DNA from: Fastidiosipila sp.
GTDB lineage: Bacteria; Bacillota; Clostridia; Saccharofermentanales; DTU023
Assembly (NCBI GenBank): GCA_012511175.1
Contig: JAAZGO010000019.1
Location: 1 to 64,000, forward strand
Reading direction: 5' to 3'
Length of the DNA: 64,000 nucleotides
In this document: positions 17,328 through 28,446 of the stretch, piece by piece
Layout: each line of letters starts with the position of its first letter
Position numbering within the stretch: position 1 is the stretch's first letter
The notes under the pieces: generated by a model
Database searches by the model: none
Seen by the model: only the letters and a program-made list of their open reading frames with translations
Told to the model about the DNA's origin: nothing
Program-made: the position numbers and the translations under genes

Positions 17328-18437
17328 TCAGACGATGGAATTTTTCCCGATGACGATGGGATAGCCAACCTGGCCCAGCAGCTTGCCCCCCATTTTGATG
17401 ACGCTGTTTTTATCAACGATGACGTGATCCAGGGTGACACCTTCCGAGATCTGTACGTCCTGAAAGAGAACACTGTTGGTCACGCGGGCATTTCGGCCGA
17501 TGATGCATCCGCGGAACAAGACACTGTTCTCCACTTCCCCCATGATGGCGCAGCCATCCGAGGCCAGCACATTATTGACCTTGCCGCTTTCGGGTGAAAT
17601 AATGCAGGGCGCCCGGTTTTTAACCTTGGTATAGATGGGCCGTTCGGTGGAGAATAATTCGCAGCGGACCTGGCTCTCAAGCACCCGCATGGAGGCATCA
17701 AAATAGCTTGCCGTGTCGTAAATCCGAAAGAGCAGACCCTTGTATTCGACAGCCTGGATGCTGAACTGCCTGTAAAGCTGGAGCAGGCCCACAATGGAAA
17801 AATCAGCGATCCCCCGGGCCATCATTTCGGCAAGAATCTGGAGCAGCAGCGATTTGGAGATGACAATCAGGCCGAAAGCGTTAAGCCGGCTTCCCCTCCC
17901 CGGATAATCAATCATGAGATCCCGGATCCGCGACTGATCATCCAGCTCGATGGCCAGGGAGAAGGCCCGCGGAATATGCCCGTCACGGGCGAAATAGACT
18001 GACATGTCAGCACCTGACTCAAGGTGCCGCTCCAAAAGCGGTCTGTACCGGATATTGGATACATAGTCGCTGGATGAAATAAAGACGTGGCGCTGATCAC
18101 CGCTTTCAATGAAATCGATGATTCCCTGGGCGTCGGTCCGGTCGGGTGCACGTGTAACCGGATTGATGTAGGGAGGGATCAGGTAGAGTCCCTGCCTCAT
18201 CCGGTCGAGATCCCACCAGGCGCCTGTACCGATATGGTCCATCAGGGATTTGTAGCGGGTCAGGGCAACGACGCCGATACGCTTGATCCCGCAGTTGACC
18301 ATGTTGGACAAGGTAAAATCGACAATCCGGAAGCGGCCGGCATAGGGAACGGCCGCCAAAGCCCGCGGCTGGTTGAGCGCGTCAAGCTGGATTCGCCGGT
18401 TATCTGCCAAAATAAGCCCCATGGCATCGGTTAGCAT
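17328..18437 (-). CDS. glgD: GlgD, non-catalytic-type ADP-glucose pyrophosphorylase partner
   Basis: The 369-residue protein has the nucleotidyltransferase plus left-handed beta-helix layout of GlgC, but the N-terminal GGxGxRL loop is lost ([15 protein letters not shown]). [20 protein letters not shown] keeps the fold. In Bacillota, GlgD is known to form hetero-oligomers with GlgC and raise its activity. The C-terminal hexapeptide repeats ([16 protein letters not shown] and neighbours) are intact. ATG 18437 overlaps the glgC end by 7 nt, with GGGAG upstream. Confidence 0.92.
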   Translation of the reverse strand: MLTDAMGLILADNRRIQLDALNQPRALAAVPYAGRFRIVDFTLSNMVNCGIKRIGVVALTRYKSLMDHIGTGAWWDLDRMRQGLYLIPPYINPVTRAPDRTDAQGIIDFIESGDQRHVFISSSDYVSNIRYRPLLERHLESGADMSVYFARDGHIPRAFSLAIELDDQSRIRDLMIDYPGRGSRLNAFGLIVISKSLLLQILAEMMARGIADFSIVGLLQLYRQFSIQAVEYKGLLFRIYDTASYFDASMRVLESQVRCELFSTERPIYTKVKNRAPCIISPESGKVNNVLASDGCAIMGEVENSVLFRGCIIGRNARVTNSVLFQDVQISEGVTLDHVIVDKNSVIKMGGKLLGQVGYPIVIGKNSIV

Positions 18438-19711
18438 GGCCCCATCTCCCTTCCGACATGATCAGGGTTCAACCCTGCGATGTGGGGGTGTGAACGGCTG
18501 TGTGCGGGCCCGATCATGGAATTGCCGGCGATGGCTGATCCCCGGCGGATAATCAGTCCGGGCGCGAAGACGGTGATATGGTCCTGGCAAAGCGGATTAA
18601 GAAAATCCTCCGTGCCGTCTTTGACCTGGGGAGTGGCCCGGACGTCAGGCTCGATCACCGTATTCATGCCCACGATGCAACGGGTCAATTCAGCCCCTTC
18701 CCCAACCCTTGACCCGGGCATGAGAAGCGAATCTTTGACCACGGCTCCTTCCGCCACCGTCACGTTATAGCCGACGATCGAATTGCGGACCTCTCCCAGA
18801 ATTTCCGCGCCATCGGTTACGGCAATATTGCTGACGCGCGCATGGGGTCCCAGATAATGAGAAGGCCGCTGGGGATTTTTGGAATAAATGGGCCATGAAA
18901 GATCGCGGAGGTTGATCTCGTCCGGTTTGGTGAGCAGATCCATATTGGATTCCCAAAGTGACACGATGGTCCCCACATCCTTCCAATAATCGCCAAAGTT
19001 GTAGGCATAAACGCGGTAATCCCCTTCAATCATTTTGGGAATGACATCGCCTCCGAAGTCATTTTTTGAGTTGGGGTCTTTTTCGTCCTCAATCAGGACC
19101 TGGCGCAAAACCTCCCAGGAAAAACAGTAGACACCCATGGAAGCCAGATTGTTTTTCGGCTCGGCCGGTTTCTCTTCAAAATCGAGAACACGGCCGTTTT
19201 CATCCGTATTCATGATGCCGAAGCGGGATGCCTCACTCCAGGGCACTTCAATGACGGCGATGGTCGCCTCCGCCTTCATCTCCATGTGGGCAGCCGCCAT
19301 CCTGGCATAGTCCATTTTGTAAATATGGTCACCTGACAGAATCAGCACATAGGCAGGCCGGAAGCCGTCGATGAAAGGAATGTTCTGGTAGATGGCGTTG
19401 GCAGTTCCCTTATACCACTCATTTCCCTCCTGGCTGAGAAAAGGAGGCAGGATAAAAGTTCCCCCATTGTTTCGATCCAGATCCCAGGAATGGCCGTTGC
19501 CGATGTAGGAGTTGAGCTCGAGCGGCTGATACTGGGTCAGGACGCCGACCGTCTCAATGCCTGAATTCGTGCAATTGCTGAGAGGGAAATCGATGATCCG
19601 GTAGCGGCTCCCAAAAGGAACCGCCGGCTTGGCGATATAATCGGTCAGGACACCCAGTCTTGACCCCTGGCCGCCTGCCAGGATCATGGCGATCATCTCT
19701 TGCCTGGCCAT
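18431..19711 (-). CDS. glgC: Glucose-1-phosphate adenylyltransferase, catalytic subunit
   Basis: The 426-residue enzyme makes ADP-glucose and PPi from ATP and glucose-1-phosphate. The catalytic loop [34 protein letters not shown], the Asp of [11 protein letters not shown], and [11 protein letters not shown] are all in place. A C-terminal beta-helix domain follows (about 300-400). The tail after 400 ([16 protein letters not shown]) is a little longer than usual. GAGG precedes the ATG at 19711. The 2-nt gap to glgB indicates co-translation. Confidence 0.94.
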   Translation of the reverse strand: MARQEMIAMILAGGQGSRLGVLTDYIAKPAVPFGSRYRIIDFPLSNCTNSGIETVGVLTQYQPLELNSYIGNGHSWDLDRNNGGTFILPPFLSQEGNEWYKGTANAIYQNIPFIDGFRPAYVLILSGDHIYKMDYARMAAAHMEMKAEATIAVIEVPWSEASRFGIMNTDENGRVLDFEEKPAEPKNNLASMGVYCFSWEVLRQVLIEDEKDPNSKNDFGGDVIPKMIEGDYRVYAYNFGDYWKDVGTIVSLWESNMDLLTKPDEINLRDLSWPIYSKNPQRPSHYLGPHARVSNIAVTDGAEILGEVRNSIVGYNVTVAEGAVVKDSLLMPGSRVGEGAELTRCIVGMNTVIEPDVRATPQVKDGTEDFLNPLCQDHITVFAPGLIIRRGSAIAGNSMIGPAHSRSHPHIAGLNPDHVGREMGPC

Positions 19712-19713
19712 GC

Positions 19714-21609
19714 TTATTCCTCTCTTTCTCCCGTGTAATGCAGATACACACCCGCCAAGGGCGGAAGGGACAGCTGCAATTCAGCCCGGTGCGGGTTTTC
19801 CCCATCCGGACCGGCAGATGCCGTCCAGGCCGCCTGCTCCTCGAGCCCTCCATAGCCGCTCCCGCCATATTGGACCGCATCACTGTTCAAAAGAAGTCGG
19901 TAGCGGCCTTCTTCCGGAACAGGGATGACATATGATTCGTAGGCAGCGGGCGTCATATTAAGGATCACCACGACGATTTCTTTTCTGTCCGCCGCCTTGC
20001 GGGCGTATACAAAGATGCTTCGGTCACGATCATCTGCCTGCAGCCACTCGAAGCCGTCCCAGGAACCGTCTGTCTCCCAGAAAGCGGGATGGCTCAGGTA
20101 AACATGATTGAGATCCCTGACAAAATCCTTCATCTCGCGGTGGCGCGGGTAGCGCAGCATAAACCATTCCAGCTCCTCGTAGTAACGCCATTCAAGGTAA
20201 GGGGCGAACTCATTGCCCATGAAATTGAGCTTGCCTCCGGGGTGGGACATCTGATACATGTAACAGCTTCTGAGTGAAGCGAACTGCCGCCAGTAATCGC
20301 CCGGCATCCGTCCCAGCAGTGTCTTTTTGCCGTGGACCACCTCATCGTGGGAAAAAGGAAGAATGAAATTTTCCCGGAAGGCATAAACCATGGAAAAGGT
20401 GATTTTTTCATGGACCCGGCCCCGATCAAAATAATCGGTCTCCATATAGGAAAGGGTATCGTTCATCCAGCCCATGTTCCACTTGTGGGTGAAGCCGAGC
20501 CCTCCCTGGTCAAGGGGGGCGGTGACATCCGGGTAGGGGGTCGATTCCTCCGCTGCCAGGATGCAGTGAGGAAAATGCGAACGGATCAAACCGTTGAGCG
20601 TTTTGAGAAATTCAATGGCTTCCATGTGCTCGAAAGTCCCCTCGTGATTCGGTTGGGCCGACGGCCGGCCGAAATCGAGGTAGATCATGCTGCTGACGGC
20701 ATCTACACGCAGGCCGTCGGCGTGAAATTCATCGATCCAGAACCAGGCGCTGGACAGGAGAAAAGACCGGATTTCTGCAAGTCCGTAATTGAAAACCAGG
20801 GTCCCCCAGTCCTGGTGCTCGCCGCGGCCGGGGTCGGGATCTTCGTAAAGAGGGTGCCCGTCAAAGCGGGCCAGGGCAAAATCGTCCCTGGGGAAATGCG
20901 AGGGGACCCAGTCAAGGATGACGCGGATACCCGACTGATGCAGGACATCAATCAGGTGCTTGAGGTCGGCCGGGGTCCCATAGCGGGAAGTGGCGGCAAA
21001 GTAGCCGGTCACCTGGTAGCCCCAGGACGCATCGAGCGGATACTCCATGACGGGCATCAATTCAACGGCATTGTAGCCCATCTCTTTACAGTAGTCAGCA
21101 AGCTGCGGTGCCAATTCGCGGTAACTGTAAACCTGGCCATCCGCGTAACGCCTCCAGGATCCCAGGTGCACTTCATAGATGTTGAGAGGTCCTGCCTCCA
21201 GGGCATCGGGGCGGGAGGCCAGGAAGTCCGCATCGCCCCACTGGTAGTCATTTTCAGCCTCATAGAGAATGGAAGCCGTCCCCGGTCTGGTTTCCGCATG
21301 CCGTGCGAAGGGATCGGCCTTCAGAAGAAGACGGCCGGACGAGGTCCGGATGGCATACTTGTAGCGCTGCCATTCCAGAGCGCCTTCCACGAAGCCATGC
21401 CAGATTCCGGTGGTGCCGTAGGGTTGCAGGATATCTGCCTGAGGATCCCAGCCGTTAAAATCGCCGACCAGGCTGACGCCCGCCGCGCGGGGTGCCCAAA
21501 CTGCGAAACGGTAGCCCTGGCCGCCTTCCGGGGAAAGGTGCGGACGCGCACCCAGCATCTTGTAGCTTTGGTAATTTTCACCCCGGTTGAACAGCCACGC
21601 TTGATTCAT
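19714..21609 (-). CDS. glgB: 1,4-alpha-glucan branching enzyme
   Basis: The 631-residue GH13_9 enzyme has an N-terminal CBM48 (about 25-115, [20 protein letters not shown]). Its catalytic barrel shows the nucleophile Asp in [18 protein letters not shown], the acid/base Glu in [13 protein letters not shown], and the third Asp in [12 protein letters not shown]. It introduces alpha-1,6 branches. The frame is open to 21714, but ATG 21609 ([10 protein letters not shown]) is preferred because the extra N-terminus is Pro/Arg-rich and unlike the family. An in-frame GTG at 21621 is the alternative. First gene of the glg operon. Confidence 0.92.
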   Translation of the reverse strand: MNQAWLFNRGENYQSYKMLGARPHLSPEGGQGYRFAVWAPRAAGVSLVGDFNGWDPQADILQPYGTTGIWHGFVEGALEWQRYKYAIRTSSGRLLLKADPFARHAETRPGTASILYEAENDYQWGDADFLASRPDALEAGPLNIYEVHLGSWRRYADGQVYSYRELAPQLADYCKEMGYNAVELMPVMEYPLDASWGYQVTGYFAATSRYGTPADLKHLIDVLHQSGIRVILDWVPSHFPRDDFALARFDGHPLYEDPDPGRGEHQDWGTLVFNYGLAEIRSFLLSSAWFWIDEFHADGLRVDAVSSMIYLDFGRPSAQPNHEGTFEHMEAIEFLKTLNGLIRSHFPHCILAAEESTPYPDVTAPLDQGGLGFTHKWNMGWMNDTLSYMETDYFDRGRVHEKITFSMVYAFRENFILPFSHDEVVHGKKTLLGRMPGDYWRQFASLRSCYMYQMSHPGGKLNFMGNEFAPYLEWRYYEELEWFMLRYPRHREMKDFVRDLNHVYLSHPAFWETDGSWDGFEWLQADDRDRSIFVYARKAADRKEIVVVILNMTPAAYESYVIPVPEEGRYRLLLNSDAVQYGGSGYGGLEEQAAWTASAGPDGENPHRAELQLSLPPLAGVYLHYTGEREE

Positions 21610-21705
21610 GTCACCCGTCACTCTCTGCGTATTGGATCTCGGGCGGCCGGTAAACCGCCCCGGCGGGTCGCTTGCGGGGAAGCTCTGACAGCTGTCCCTG
21701 GTATT

Positions 21706-21734
21706 ATTATACATGACCGGCTAGGAAAGAATGA
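21706..21734 (-). promoter_or_regulatory. Candidate promoter of the glgBCDA operon
   Basis: A consensus TATAAT on the minus strand (21711-21706) lies about 100 nt upstream of glgB, inside the short gap after mutS2. The -35 position falls within the mutS2 3' end and is weak (TCATTC). Read-through from mutS2 is equally possible. Confidence 0.4.
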
Positions 21735-24102
21735 GCTCGGCCACGGTCACCCCGTCGCCGCCCTCCCCGTCCGCGCCCTGGCGGAAGGACCTGACCCGCC
21801 GGTCCCGGGACAAAGCCTCCCGGGTCGCCTTGCGCAAGGCGCCCGTCCCCTTGCCATGGACGATCCGGACAGGGGAAATGCCCGCAAGAACCGCCTCGTC
21901 AAGGAAGTGGTCGAGCATGGTCAGGGCCTCATCAACCCGCTTGCCAAGCAGCATTAATTCCGTGCCGGTCCGCATGACGATTTCGGATCGCAGGGCGGAT
22001 GAATGGTCCGCAAGAGCGGCAGATTTTTTCCTGTCCCTGCCTGGCTTTCTTCCTGCATGCCGGAGTTCATGGACAGGAACTTTCACGCGGAAGGACCCCG
22101 ACTCCAGCACCACCTGGTTTCTGGCATCAGGCAGTTCCCGGACCAGGCCGGAAACGCCCAGGGAAACCGTATCGTATGCATCCCCCAGAGAAATTTCTTC
22201 GGGTCTGACCGGCCCGCCGGTGCTTTCATCCTGCCGGCGGACCTGGAATTTCCTCCCGATAGCACCCAGGCGGCCGCGCGCTTCTGAGGCAAGGCGGTGA
22301 TCCGAGTCCCGGTCCGCTTGCCGGGCTGACCGCAAGTCTCCCAGCAGCTTATCGACGTCTTCCCTGGCCCGGTCGAGCAAGGCCGTCGCCTCCAGACGCG
22401 CTTCCTCGAGGATTTTTTTGCCTTCCCGGTCGAACTTTTCGCGTTCCAGGGCCAATTTGTCCCGGACCCTGTTGGTTTCCTCGCGCAGGCTTTCGACCTC
22501 CTCCTCCATGGCCCGGGCCTCTTTATGACTCTGCTCGATGGCCGAAACCAGGTCCTCGAAATGGGTCCCTTCCTCAGAAATCAGAGCCCTGGCTGCATCA
22601 ATGATGGCCGGTGACAGGCCGAGCCGGCTGGAAATGGCGAAGGCATTGCTGACTCCCGGGACGCCAATCAAGAGTTTGTAAGTGGGCTGCAGGGTGTCTG
22701 TGTCAAACTCACAGCAGGCGTTCTCCACATCCGGTTCCGTCATGGCATAACCCTTGAGTTCCCTGTAATGGGTGGTCGCAACGGTGTGACAGCCCGAAGC
22801 TTTCAGGTAATCAAGGATGGCAATGGCCAATGCGGCACCTTCAGAAGGATCCGTCCCCGCCCCCAGTTCATCAAGCAGGACCAGCATGCCCGGCGCTGCC
22901 TGAGCGGTAATCCTGATGATTTCTTTCATGTGTGAAGAAAAAGTTGACAGATTCTGCTCAATGCTCTGCTCATCACCGATGTCGGCCTCAACCGCACGGA
23001 ACCAGGCCAGCTCGGAACCGGCGGCGGCGGGAATGAAAAGGCCGGCCATGCCCATGAGGGTCAAGAGGCCGCAGGTCTTCAGGCTGACCGTTTTGCCGCC
23101 TGTATTTGGGCCGGTGATGACTAGGGTGCGAAAGGTCCGGCCCAGCTCGAAATCGATGGGAACGACCCGGTCCCGCCCGATCAGGGGATGCCTGGCCTTG
23201 CGGAGCAGAATCACGCCCTTTTCATTCATAAGGGGCTTGGATCCGTCCATCTGGCCGGCAAGCTTTGCTTTTGCCATGACAAAATCAAGCTCTGCCAACA
23301 GATGGCTGTTCTTAATAAAAACATCCGCCTGCTTGGCGACAATGGCTGACAGCTCTTTCAAAATTTCGCGGATTTCGTGCGCCTCCTCCGCCTCCAGCTC
23401 CCGGATCTTATTGTTAAGCTCCACGACGGCCATGGGCTCGATGAAGAGAGTGCTGCCTGTCGACGACCGGTCGTGGACAATCCCCCTGACCGCAGCGCGC
23501 CGGTCAGACCGGACCGGAACGACGTAGCGCCCTCCCCTGAGCGTAATAATGTTTTCCTGAAGCGCTTCCCCCTGCCTGGCCAGAACCTTCTCAAGCTCCC
23601 GCCGGACTGCAGCCTGGGTCTCACGCAAACTGACGCGGATCCGATGGAGTGCATCGCTGGCCTGGTCAAGCAGGTCATCTTCGTCCTTGACCGACTGCTC
23701 CAGGCGGCGCCGGAATCCCGGAAGGGGCTCAAGCTGTCTGATCTTGCGATGAATGAGAAGAGCCTCTTCCCCCTCTTCCGGGATCTGGCCGACCATACGC
23801 TCAACGGCCCTCAAAAAAGCCGCCATGCGAAAGAAATCCGAACACTCGAGAACGGCTCCGGCCGCCGCATGGCGGACCATGGGAACCAGGTCATTGATGC
23901 CGGAAAAGGGAAGTTCACCGTACTTCAGGAGACGGGAAAGGGCGTCCTCCGTTTCTGCCAGGGCTTCAAGCGAATCTTCATAAGACGGATGCGGTACAAG
24001 CGAATGACACAGGGCGCGGCCTGTTTCCGTGGATGCAAATCCGGCCAGCCGGTCAATAATGGCAGGATATTCAAGTATTTTGAGGGTCTTTTCCCGAATC
24101 AT
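21721..24102 (-). CDS. mutS2: Endonuclease MutS2
   Basis: The 793-residue protein has the core helical domain, then the ABC-type ATPase with Walker A TGPNTGGKTVSLKT, Walker B LVLLDELGAGTDPSEGAAL and TTHYREL. A coiled-coil follows (about 520-630). The C-terminal Smr nuclease domain carries IVHGKGTGALR. MutS2 acts on recombination intermediates and, in some Bacillota, on collided ribosomes; it lacks the mismatch-binding domain of MutS. The start lies inside the end of pgsA (32-nt overlap). The length matches the family. Confidence 0.93.
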   Translation of the reverse strand: MIREKTLKILEYPAIIDRLAGFASTETGRALCHSLVPHPSYEDSLEALAETEDALSRLLKYGELPFSGINDLVPMVRHAAAGAVLECSDFFRMAAFLRAVERMVGQIPEEGEEALLIHRKIRQLEPLPGFRRRLEQSVKDEDDLLDQASDALHRIRVSLRETQAAVRRELEKVLARQGEALQENIITLRGGRYVVPVRSDRRAAVRGIVHDRSSTGSTLFIEPMAVVELNNKIRELEAEEAHEIREILKELSAIVAKQADVFIKNSHLLAELDFVMAKAKLAGQMDGSKPLMNEKGVILLRKARHPLIGRDRVVPIDFELGRTFRTLVITGPNTGGKTVSLKTCGLLTLMGMAGLFIPAAAGSELAWFRAVEADIGDEQSIEQNLSTFSSHMKEIIRITAQAAPGMLVLLDELGAGTDPSEGAALAIAILDYLKASGCHTVATTHYRELKGYAMTEPDVENACCEFDTDTLQPTYKLLIGVPGVSNAFAISSRLGLSPAIIDAARALISEEGTHFEDLVSAIEQSHKEARAMEEEVESLREETNRVRDKLALEREKFDREGKKILEEARLEATALLDRAREDVDKLLGDLRSARQADRDSDHRLASEARGRLGAIGRKFQVRRQDESTGGPVRPEEISLGDAYDTVSLGVSGLVRELPDARNQVVLESGSFRVKVPVHELRHAGRKPGRDRKKSAALADHSSALRSEIVMRTGTELMLLGKRVDEALTMLDHFLDEAVLAGISPVRIVHGKGTGALRKATREALSRDRRVRSFRQGADGEGGDGVTVAELILS

Positions 24103-24691
24103 CTTTTTTCCTGCCGATGCCAGCCTGCTGCCTCATGTAATGGATTGTCGCGCAGAAGGAACAGAGGACAGGCGGGATAAAGACAACCTGACGCAGCCAG
24201 TGCGTTTCATCGGAGATCCAGAAAATGGTGACGAAAGCGACGACAAAAAGAAAGGTTGCCAATTTCCCCAGTCTGTCCGAAAAAACGACCACACGCCTTT
24301 TGGCCAGGAGCAGGCTGCTTCCGAAGAGCATGAAGGATTCGCGCGCAAAATAGTAGAGGGGCACCCATATCGGTATGCAGCCGGCAGCGAACAGCATGAA
24401 GGCCGTCACCACCTGCAAAACCTTGTCGACAAAAGGATCGAAGAGTTTCCCGAACTCGGTCATCATATCGAAACGGCGGGCAATCCATCCATCAAGAAAA
24501 TCAGTTGCCCAGATGGCCAGAAAGATAAGGAAAGTCTCCAGCCGACGGGCCGGCCAGCGGTAGATCATGAAGGCCAGCGGCACGATGGCAAGCAGACGCA
24601 GCAATGTCAAGATGTTTGGAATATTCAAAATTAAACGGATCTGCCGGTCACCGTTGGCGTGTCCGCCCTCTGAATTCTCTTTTCCACTCAT
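24071..24691 (-). CDS. pgsA: CDP-diacylglycerol-glycerol-3-phosphate 3-phosphatidyltransferase
   Basis: The 206-residue membrane enzyme carries the complete CDP-alcohol phosphotransferase signature DGWIARRFDMMTEFGKLFDP followed by FVD (D-G-x2-A-R-x8-G-x3-D-x3-D). It makes phosphatidylglycerophosphate. About five hydrophobic spans are visible. ATG 24691 is chosen (GGGAG, 5-6 nt spacing) over GTG 24697. The C-terminus overlaps mutS2 by 32 nt. It follows dnaE after 81 nt with no visible terminator. Confidence 0.9.
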   Translation of the reverse strand: MSGKENSEGGHANGDRQIRLILNIPNILTLLRLLAIVPLAFMIYRWPARRLETFLIFLAIWATDFLDGWIARRFDMMTEFGKLFDPFVDKVLQVVTAFMLFAAGCIPIWVPLYYFARESFMLFGSSLLLAKRRVVVFSDRLGKLATFLFVVAFVTIFWISDETHWLRQVVFIPPVLCSFCATIHYMRQQAGIGRKKDDSGKDPQNT

Positions 24692-24772
24692 TGTCACTCC
24701 CTTCCGTGACCGGCACGGAATAATCTTTCTTCTGTACGTATTTTCTCACATTTGGCTATCCGGTTCTATCCA

Positions 24773-27700
24773 TCATAGAATCCCGAAATTCTCAGATCCA
24801 AAACGCTCCATCAGGACCTGGGCCGTCTGGTCGTTCCAAGTGATGGAGAGGTCCTCCTTGGCGGAATAAAAACAGCCCTCCGACTCAGAGAAGAATCGCA
24901 CGGGTGTCTCACCTGAAAAATAGCCAAGCGCCGCGCGCAGGGACTCCACGTAAGCCTCTCCTGCCCCGGCGGGAATCCGGATGACTACGATGGGCCGGGA
25001 AGGCGTTTTCTCATGCTCTGGCGCGGCAATTGATTTTGAAGCCCGCGGAGCAGCCGCCGTGTCTTTTTTGTCCTCCTCTCTTTTGGATCGGGGGCGTTTC
25101 TTTTTGGCAGCTTCCTTGAAAGAAGCAGGAATACCACGCATTTCGGGCTCGAGCGGGGCAATCTGATCCGCCAGAAGTTTGGGTTCCTCTTCACGCAGAT
25201 CCAGTGTACCTGCCACCAGCAAAGCGCTGTAATCGTCAAGCAGATCATGGTAGGCCGTGTAGGTCTTTGGGAAGACAATGACCTCAAAGTGGCCCGTCTC
25301 ATCCTCCATGCTGATGAAAGACATGCGGTCCTTGTTTTTTGTAAAAAGATCCCTCCTGGCCACGACCAGGCCTGCCATGACCACCCTGTCGCGGTCTTGG
25401 AGCGCCGATCTTCCCTCTACCTTATCCTCCAGCCCGCTGTAGGCTTCTTGATCCGGATCCAGGCCGTCACGCCTGATCTCCCGGCTCATGGTCAAGGGCA
25501 TGGAGTCAATGGCCTGGCGGTAGGAACTCAAAGGATGCCCTGTGACATAAAGCCCTGTCATATCCTTTTCCATGGTCAGACGCTCAAAGAGAGAAAAGTC
25601 CGGCACGTTGGGATAGTCCGGCTCTTCCTTCTGGTTTAAAGCCTCGTCGGCTGACAGGTCAAAGAGGGTGATCTGGCCTTCCATGACGCCTTTTTTGGCC
25701 GAAAGGATGCTGTCACAAAAAGGCTCCATGGCGGCGATCATTTTGGAGCGGCTGATACCGAAGAAGTCGAGGGCAGAGGAACGGATCAGGCTTTCGATCA
25801 TTTTGCGGTTGATGGCTGACTCACACATGCGCCTGAGGAAGTCCCCATAGCTGGCAAAAAGGCCCTTCTCTTCACGATCGCCGATCAGGGCGGCAATGGC
25901 ATCCTTGCCCACGTTTTTGACGGCGGCCAGCCCGAACCGTATGGCATCCCCCTCCGGGCGGAAGCGCGTCCCGCTCTTGTTGATATGAGGAGGCAGGACC
26001 CTGACTCCCATGGCTTCGGCTACACGGATGTAATGCCCTGCTTTGTCCAGATCACCCAGGTGTGAGTTCAAAATGGCCGCCATGTACTCGACCGGGTAAT
26101 AGTACTTGCACCAGGCGGTATGATAGGCGACCGCCGCGTAGGAAGCCGCGTGGGCCTTGTTGAAGGCGTAGCCCGCAAAAGCGTAGATGTCCTCGAACAG
26201 TTTTTCAGCGACCCTGCGCGGGACACCGTTGGCGACCGCCCCCTTGACCGGCTGGCCGCTCTCATCGATCCCGCCCTCAATAAAAAGGGCCCGGTAGCTT
26301 TGGAGCAGGCTTTCGATTTTTTTGCCCATGGCCCGGCGCACATTGTCCGCCTGGGCAGAAGAAAAGCCTGCCAGATCCCGGACGATCCGGATGACCTGTT
26401 CCTGATAGACGATGACCCCGTAGGTCACTTTGAGGATGGGTTCCAGGAGCGGCCAGTCATAGCGGATTTTTTTCGGATCGTGGCGCGCTTTGACATAGCG
26501 GGGAATCTGCTCCATGGGGCCGGGCCGGAAGAGGGCAACGCCTGCGATGATATCTTCAAAGGATTCCGGTTGAAGCTCTTTTAAAAACTGGGTCATGCCG
26601 CCGCCTTCCAATTGAAAGACGGCATCGGTTTCGCCCCGCCCGATCATCTCAAATATCCTGGGATCATCGTAGGTCATCCGGTCAAAATCGATGGCTGTTC
26701 CCGTTTTCTCCTCGACCAGCCGTGATGTTTCCTGGAGGACTGTCAGCGTCCGAAGGCCAAGGAAATCAAACTTCAGGAGGCCCACATCCTCGATATCATC
26801 CTTGGTAAACTGAACCACGATGGATTCGTCATTTCTGGCCAACGGTGCGATTTCGCAAACGGGTTTGCCCGCGATAATGACCCCGGCTGCGTGGGTTGAT
26901 GCGTGGCGCGGCATGCCTTCAAAACGTTTGGCCAGGTCGATGATGCGCCGGGTGGACTCATCGCTGGTGTAAAGTTTTTGGAGGTCGGGATTCATCTCCA
27001 GGGCCAGGTCGATGGTCATCTTGAGCAGGTTGGGAATCATCTTGGCAATCCGGTCTGTCTCCGCATAGGAAACATCCAGCGCACGGCCCACGTCACGGAT
27101 GACCGCCCGGGCGGCCAGGGTTCCGAAGGTGATCACCTGGCAGACATGATCAGCGCCATACTTCTCTGTCACATAATCGATGACTTCACCGCGGCGCTCA
27201 TAGCAGAAATCAATATCGAAGTCGGGCATGCTGACCCGTTCCTTGTTGAGGAAGCGCTCGAAAAGGAGGTCATATTTCAAGGGATCGATGTCAGTTATAA
27301 AAAGCGTATAGGCCGCAAGTGAAGCGGCCCCCGAACCCCGCCCGGGACCCACCATGATCGCACGCTCATGGGCAAAACGGATGAAGTCCCAGACAATCAG
27401 GTAATAATCGGTGTAGCCCATGCTGTTGATGACAGAAAGCTCATAATCAAGACGTTCAAGGTAGGCTTGGCGGGGAATCCCTGTCTCCCGCTGGAGGAGT
27501 CGTTTTTCCAGGCCCTCCCGGCAGAGCCGGAGCAGCATCTCCTCTGCCGTCTCCCCCGTCCCTGTTTCAAACTGCGGCAGTGAAATTTCACCGGTCTTGA
27601 TCTCAACCTGGCAGCGGGCGGCAATCCGCTCCGTATTGGCAAGGGCCTCGGGCACCTTGGCAAACAATTCCTCCATCTCCGAAGGCGAGCGGACATAGAG

Positions 27701-28423
27701 CGTATCCGTCCCCATTCTCATCCGATCGGGTGAATTGATGGTCTTGCCAGTCTGCATGCAAAGGAGCACCTCATGGGCAAAGGCATCTTCGCGGAGCAGG
27801 TAATGGCAGTCGTTGGTCGCAACCAGCGGTATCCCCGTTTCCCGGCTGATCGATATGAGCTCGGCGTTGACCAGGGCCTGATCCTCCAGGCCATTGCCCT
27901 GGATTTCCAGAAAATAATTGCCTTCACCGAAAAGTTTCTGGTGCTCCAGGGCGGCCTCAATGGCCCGGTCACGTTCACCTGCCAGGAGCAGCCTGGGCAC
28001 TTCGCCTGAAAGGCAGGCTGAGAGGGCGATCAAGCCCTGTGAGTACTCTGCCAGCAATTCCTTGTCGATCCGGGGCTTGTAATAAAAGCCATCCACGTGG
28101 CCGGCGGAAACCAGTTTGATCAAATGATGGTAACCGACATTGTTTTCAGCCAGCAAGATCAGATGGTAGGGCTCCCGGTCCAGGGCCCCGTCCTTGTCCT
28201 TGCGGCTTCGTTGCGCCACGTAGACTTCACAGCCGATCACGGGATGAATTCCGTTCTCCTTCATGGTCCGGTAGAAGTCGAGCACACCGTACATGGAGCC
28301 GTGGTCCGTGATGGCGCAGGCGTCCATGCCCAGCTCTTTCAACCGCCCGGGCAGTTCATGGATCCGGTTGGCCCCGTCAAGCAGGCTGTATTCCGTATGC
28401 AGATGAAGGTGTGTAAAGGCCAT
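24773..28423 (-). CDS. dnaE: DNA polymerase III alpha subunit DnaE
   Basis: The 1216-residue protein begins MAFTHLHLHTEYSLLDGANR, the PHP domain opening. The polymerase active site is MPDFDIDFCYERRGEVIDYV, with GPGRGSGAASLAAY just before it. KKGVMEGQITLFDL lies in the C-terminal part, and an OB domain follows (VMAGLVVARRDLFTKN). A basic linker (KKKRPRSKREEDKKD) precedes the tau-binding tail. This is the DnaE1/DnaE3 architecture, not PolC. ATG 28423 gives the family start; TTG 28432 is in frame. It follows phosphoglucomutase after 23 nt. Confidence 0.94.
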   Translation of the reverse strand: MAFTHLHLHTEYSLLDGANRIHELPGRLKELGMDACAITDHGSMYGVLDFYRTMKENGIHPVIGCEVYVAQRSRKDKDGALDREPYHLILLAENNVGYHHLIKLVSAGHVDGFYYKPRIDKELLAEYSQGLIALSACLSGEVPRLLLAGERDRAIEAALEHQKLFGEGNYFLEIQGNGLEDQALVNAELISISRETGIPLVATNDCHYLLREDAFAHEVLLCMQTGKTINSPDRMRMGTDTLYVRSPSEMEELFAKVPEALANTERIAARCQVEIKTGEISLPQFETGTGETAEEMLLRLCREGLEKRLLQRETGIPRQAYLERLDYELSVINSMGYTDYYLIVWDFIRFAHERAIMVGPGRGSGAASLAAYTLFITDIDPLKYDLLFERFLNKERVSMPDFDIDFCYERRGEVIDYVTEKYGADHVCQVITFGTLAARAVIRDVGRALDVSYAETDRIAKMIPNLLKMTIDLALEMNPDLQKLYTSDESTRRIIDLAKRFEGMPRHASTHAAGVIIAGKPVCEIAPLARNDESIVVQFTKDDIEDVGLLKFDFLGLRTLTVLQETSRLVEEKTGTAIDFDRMTYDDPRIFEMIGRGETDAVFQLEGGGMTQFLKELQPESFEDIIAGVALFRPGPMEQIPRYVKARHDPKKIRYDWPLLEPILKVTYGVIVYQEQVIRIVRDLAGFSSAQADNVRRAMGKKIESLLQSYRALFIEGGIDESGQPVKGAVANGVPRRVAEKLFEDIYAFAGYAFNKAHAASYAAVAYHTAWCKYYYPVEYMAAILNSHLGDLDKAGHYIRVAEAMGVRVLPPHINKSGTRFRPEGDAIRFGLAAVKNVGKDAIAALIGDREEKGLFASYGDFLRRMCESAINRKMIESLIRSSALDFFGISRSKMIAAMEPFCDSILSAKKGVMEGQITLFDLSADEALNQKEEPDYPNVPDFSLFERLTMEKDMTGLYVTGHPLSSYRQAIDSMPLTMSREIRRDGLDPDQEAYSGLEDKVEGRSALQDRDRVVMAGLVVARRDLFTKNKDRMSFISMEDETGHFEVIVFPKTYTAYHDLLDDYSALLVAGTLDLREEEPKLLADQIAPLEPEMRGIPASFKEAAKKKRPRSKREEDKKDTAAAPRASKSIAAPEHEKTPSRPIVVIRIPAGAGEAYVESLRAALGYFSGETPVRFFSESEGCFYSAKEDLSITWNDQTAQVLMERFGSENFGIL

Positions 28424-28446
28424 GGGTCTCAATTCAAAGGTGCGTC

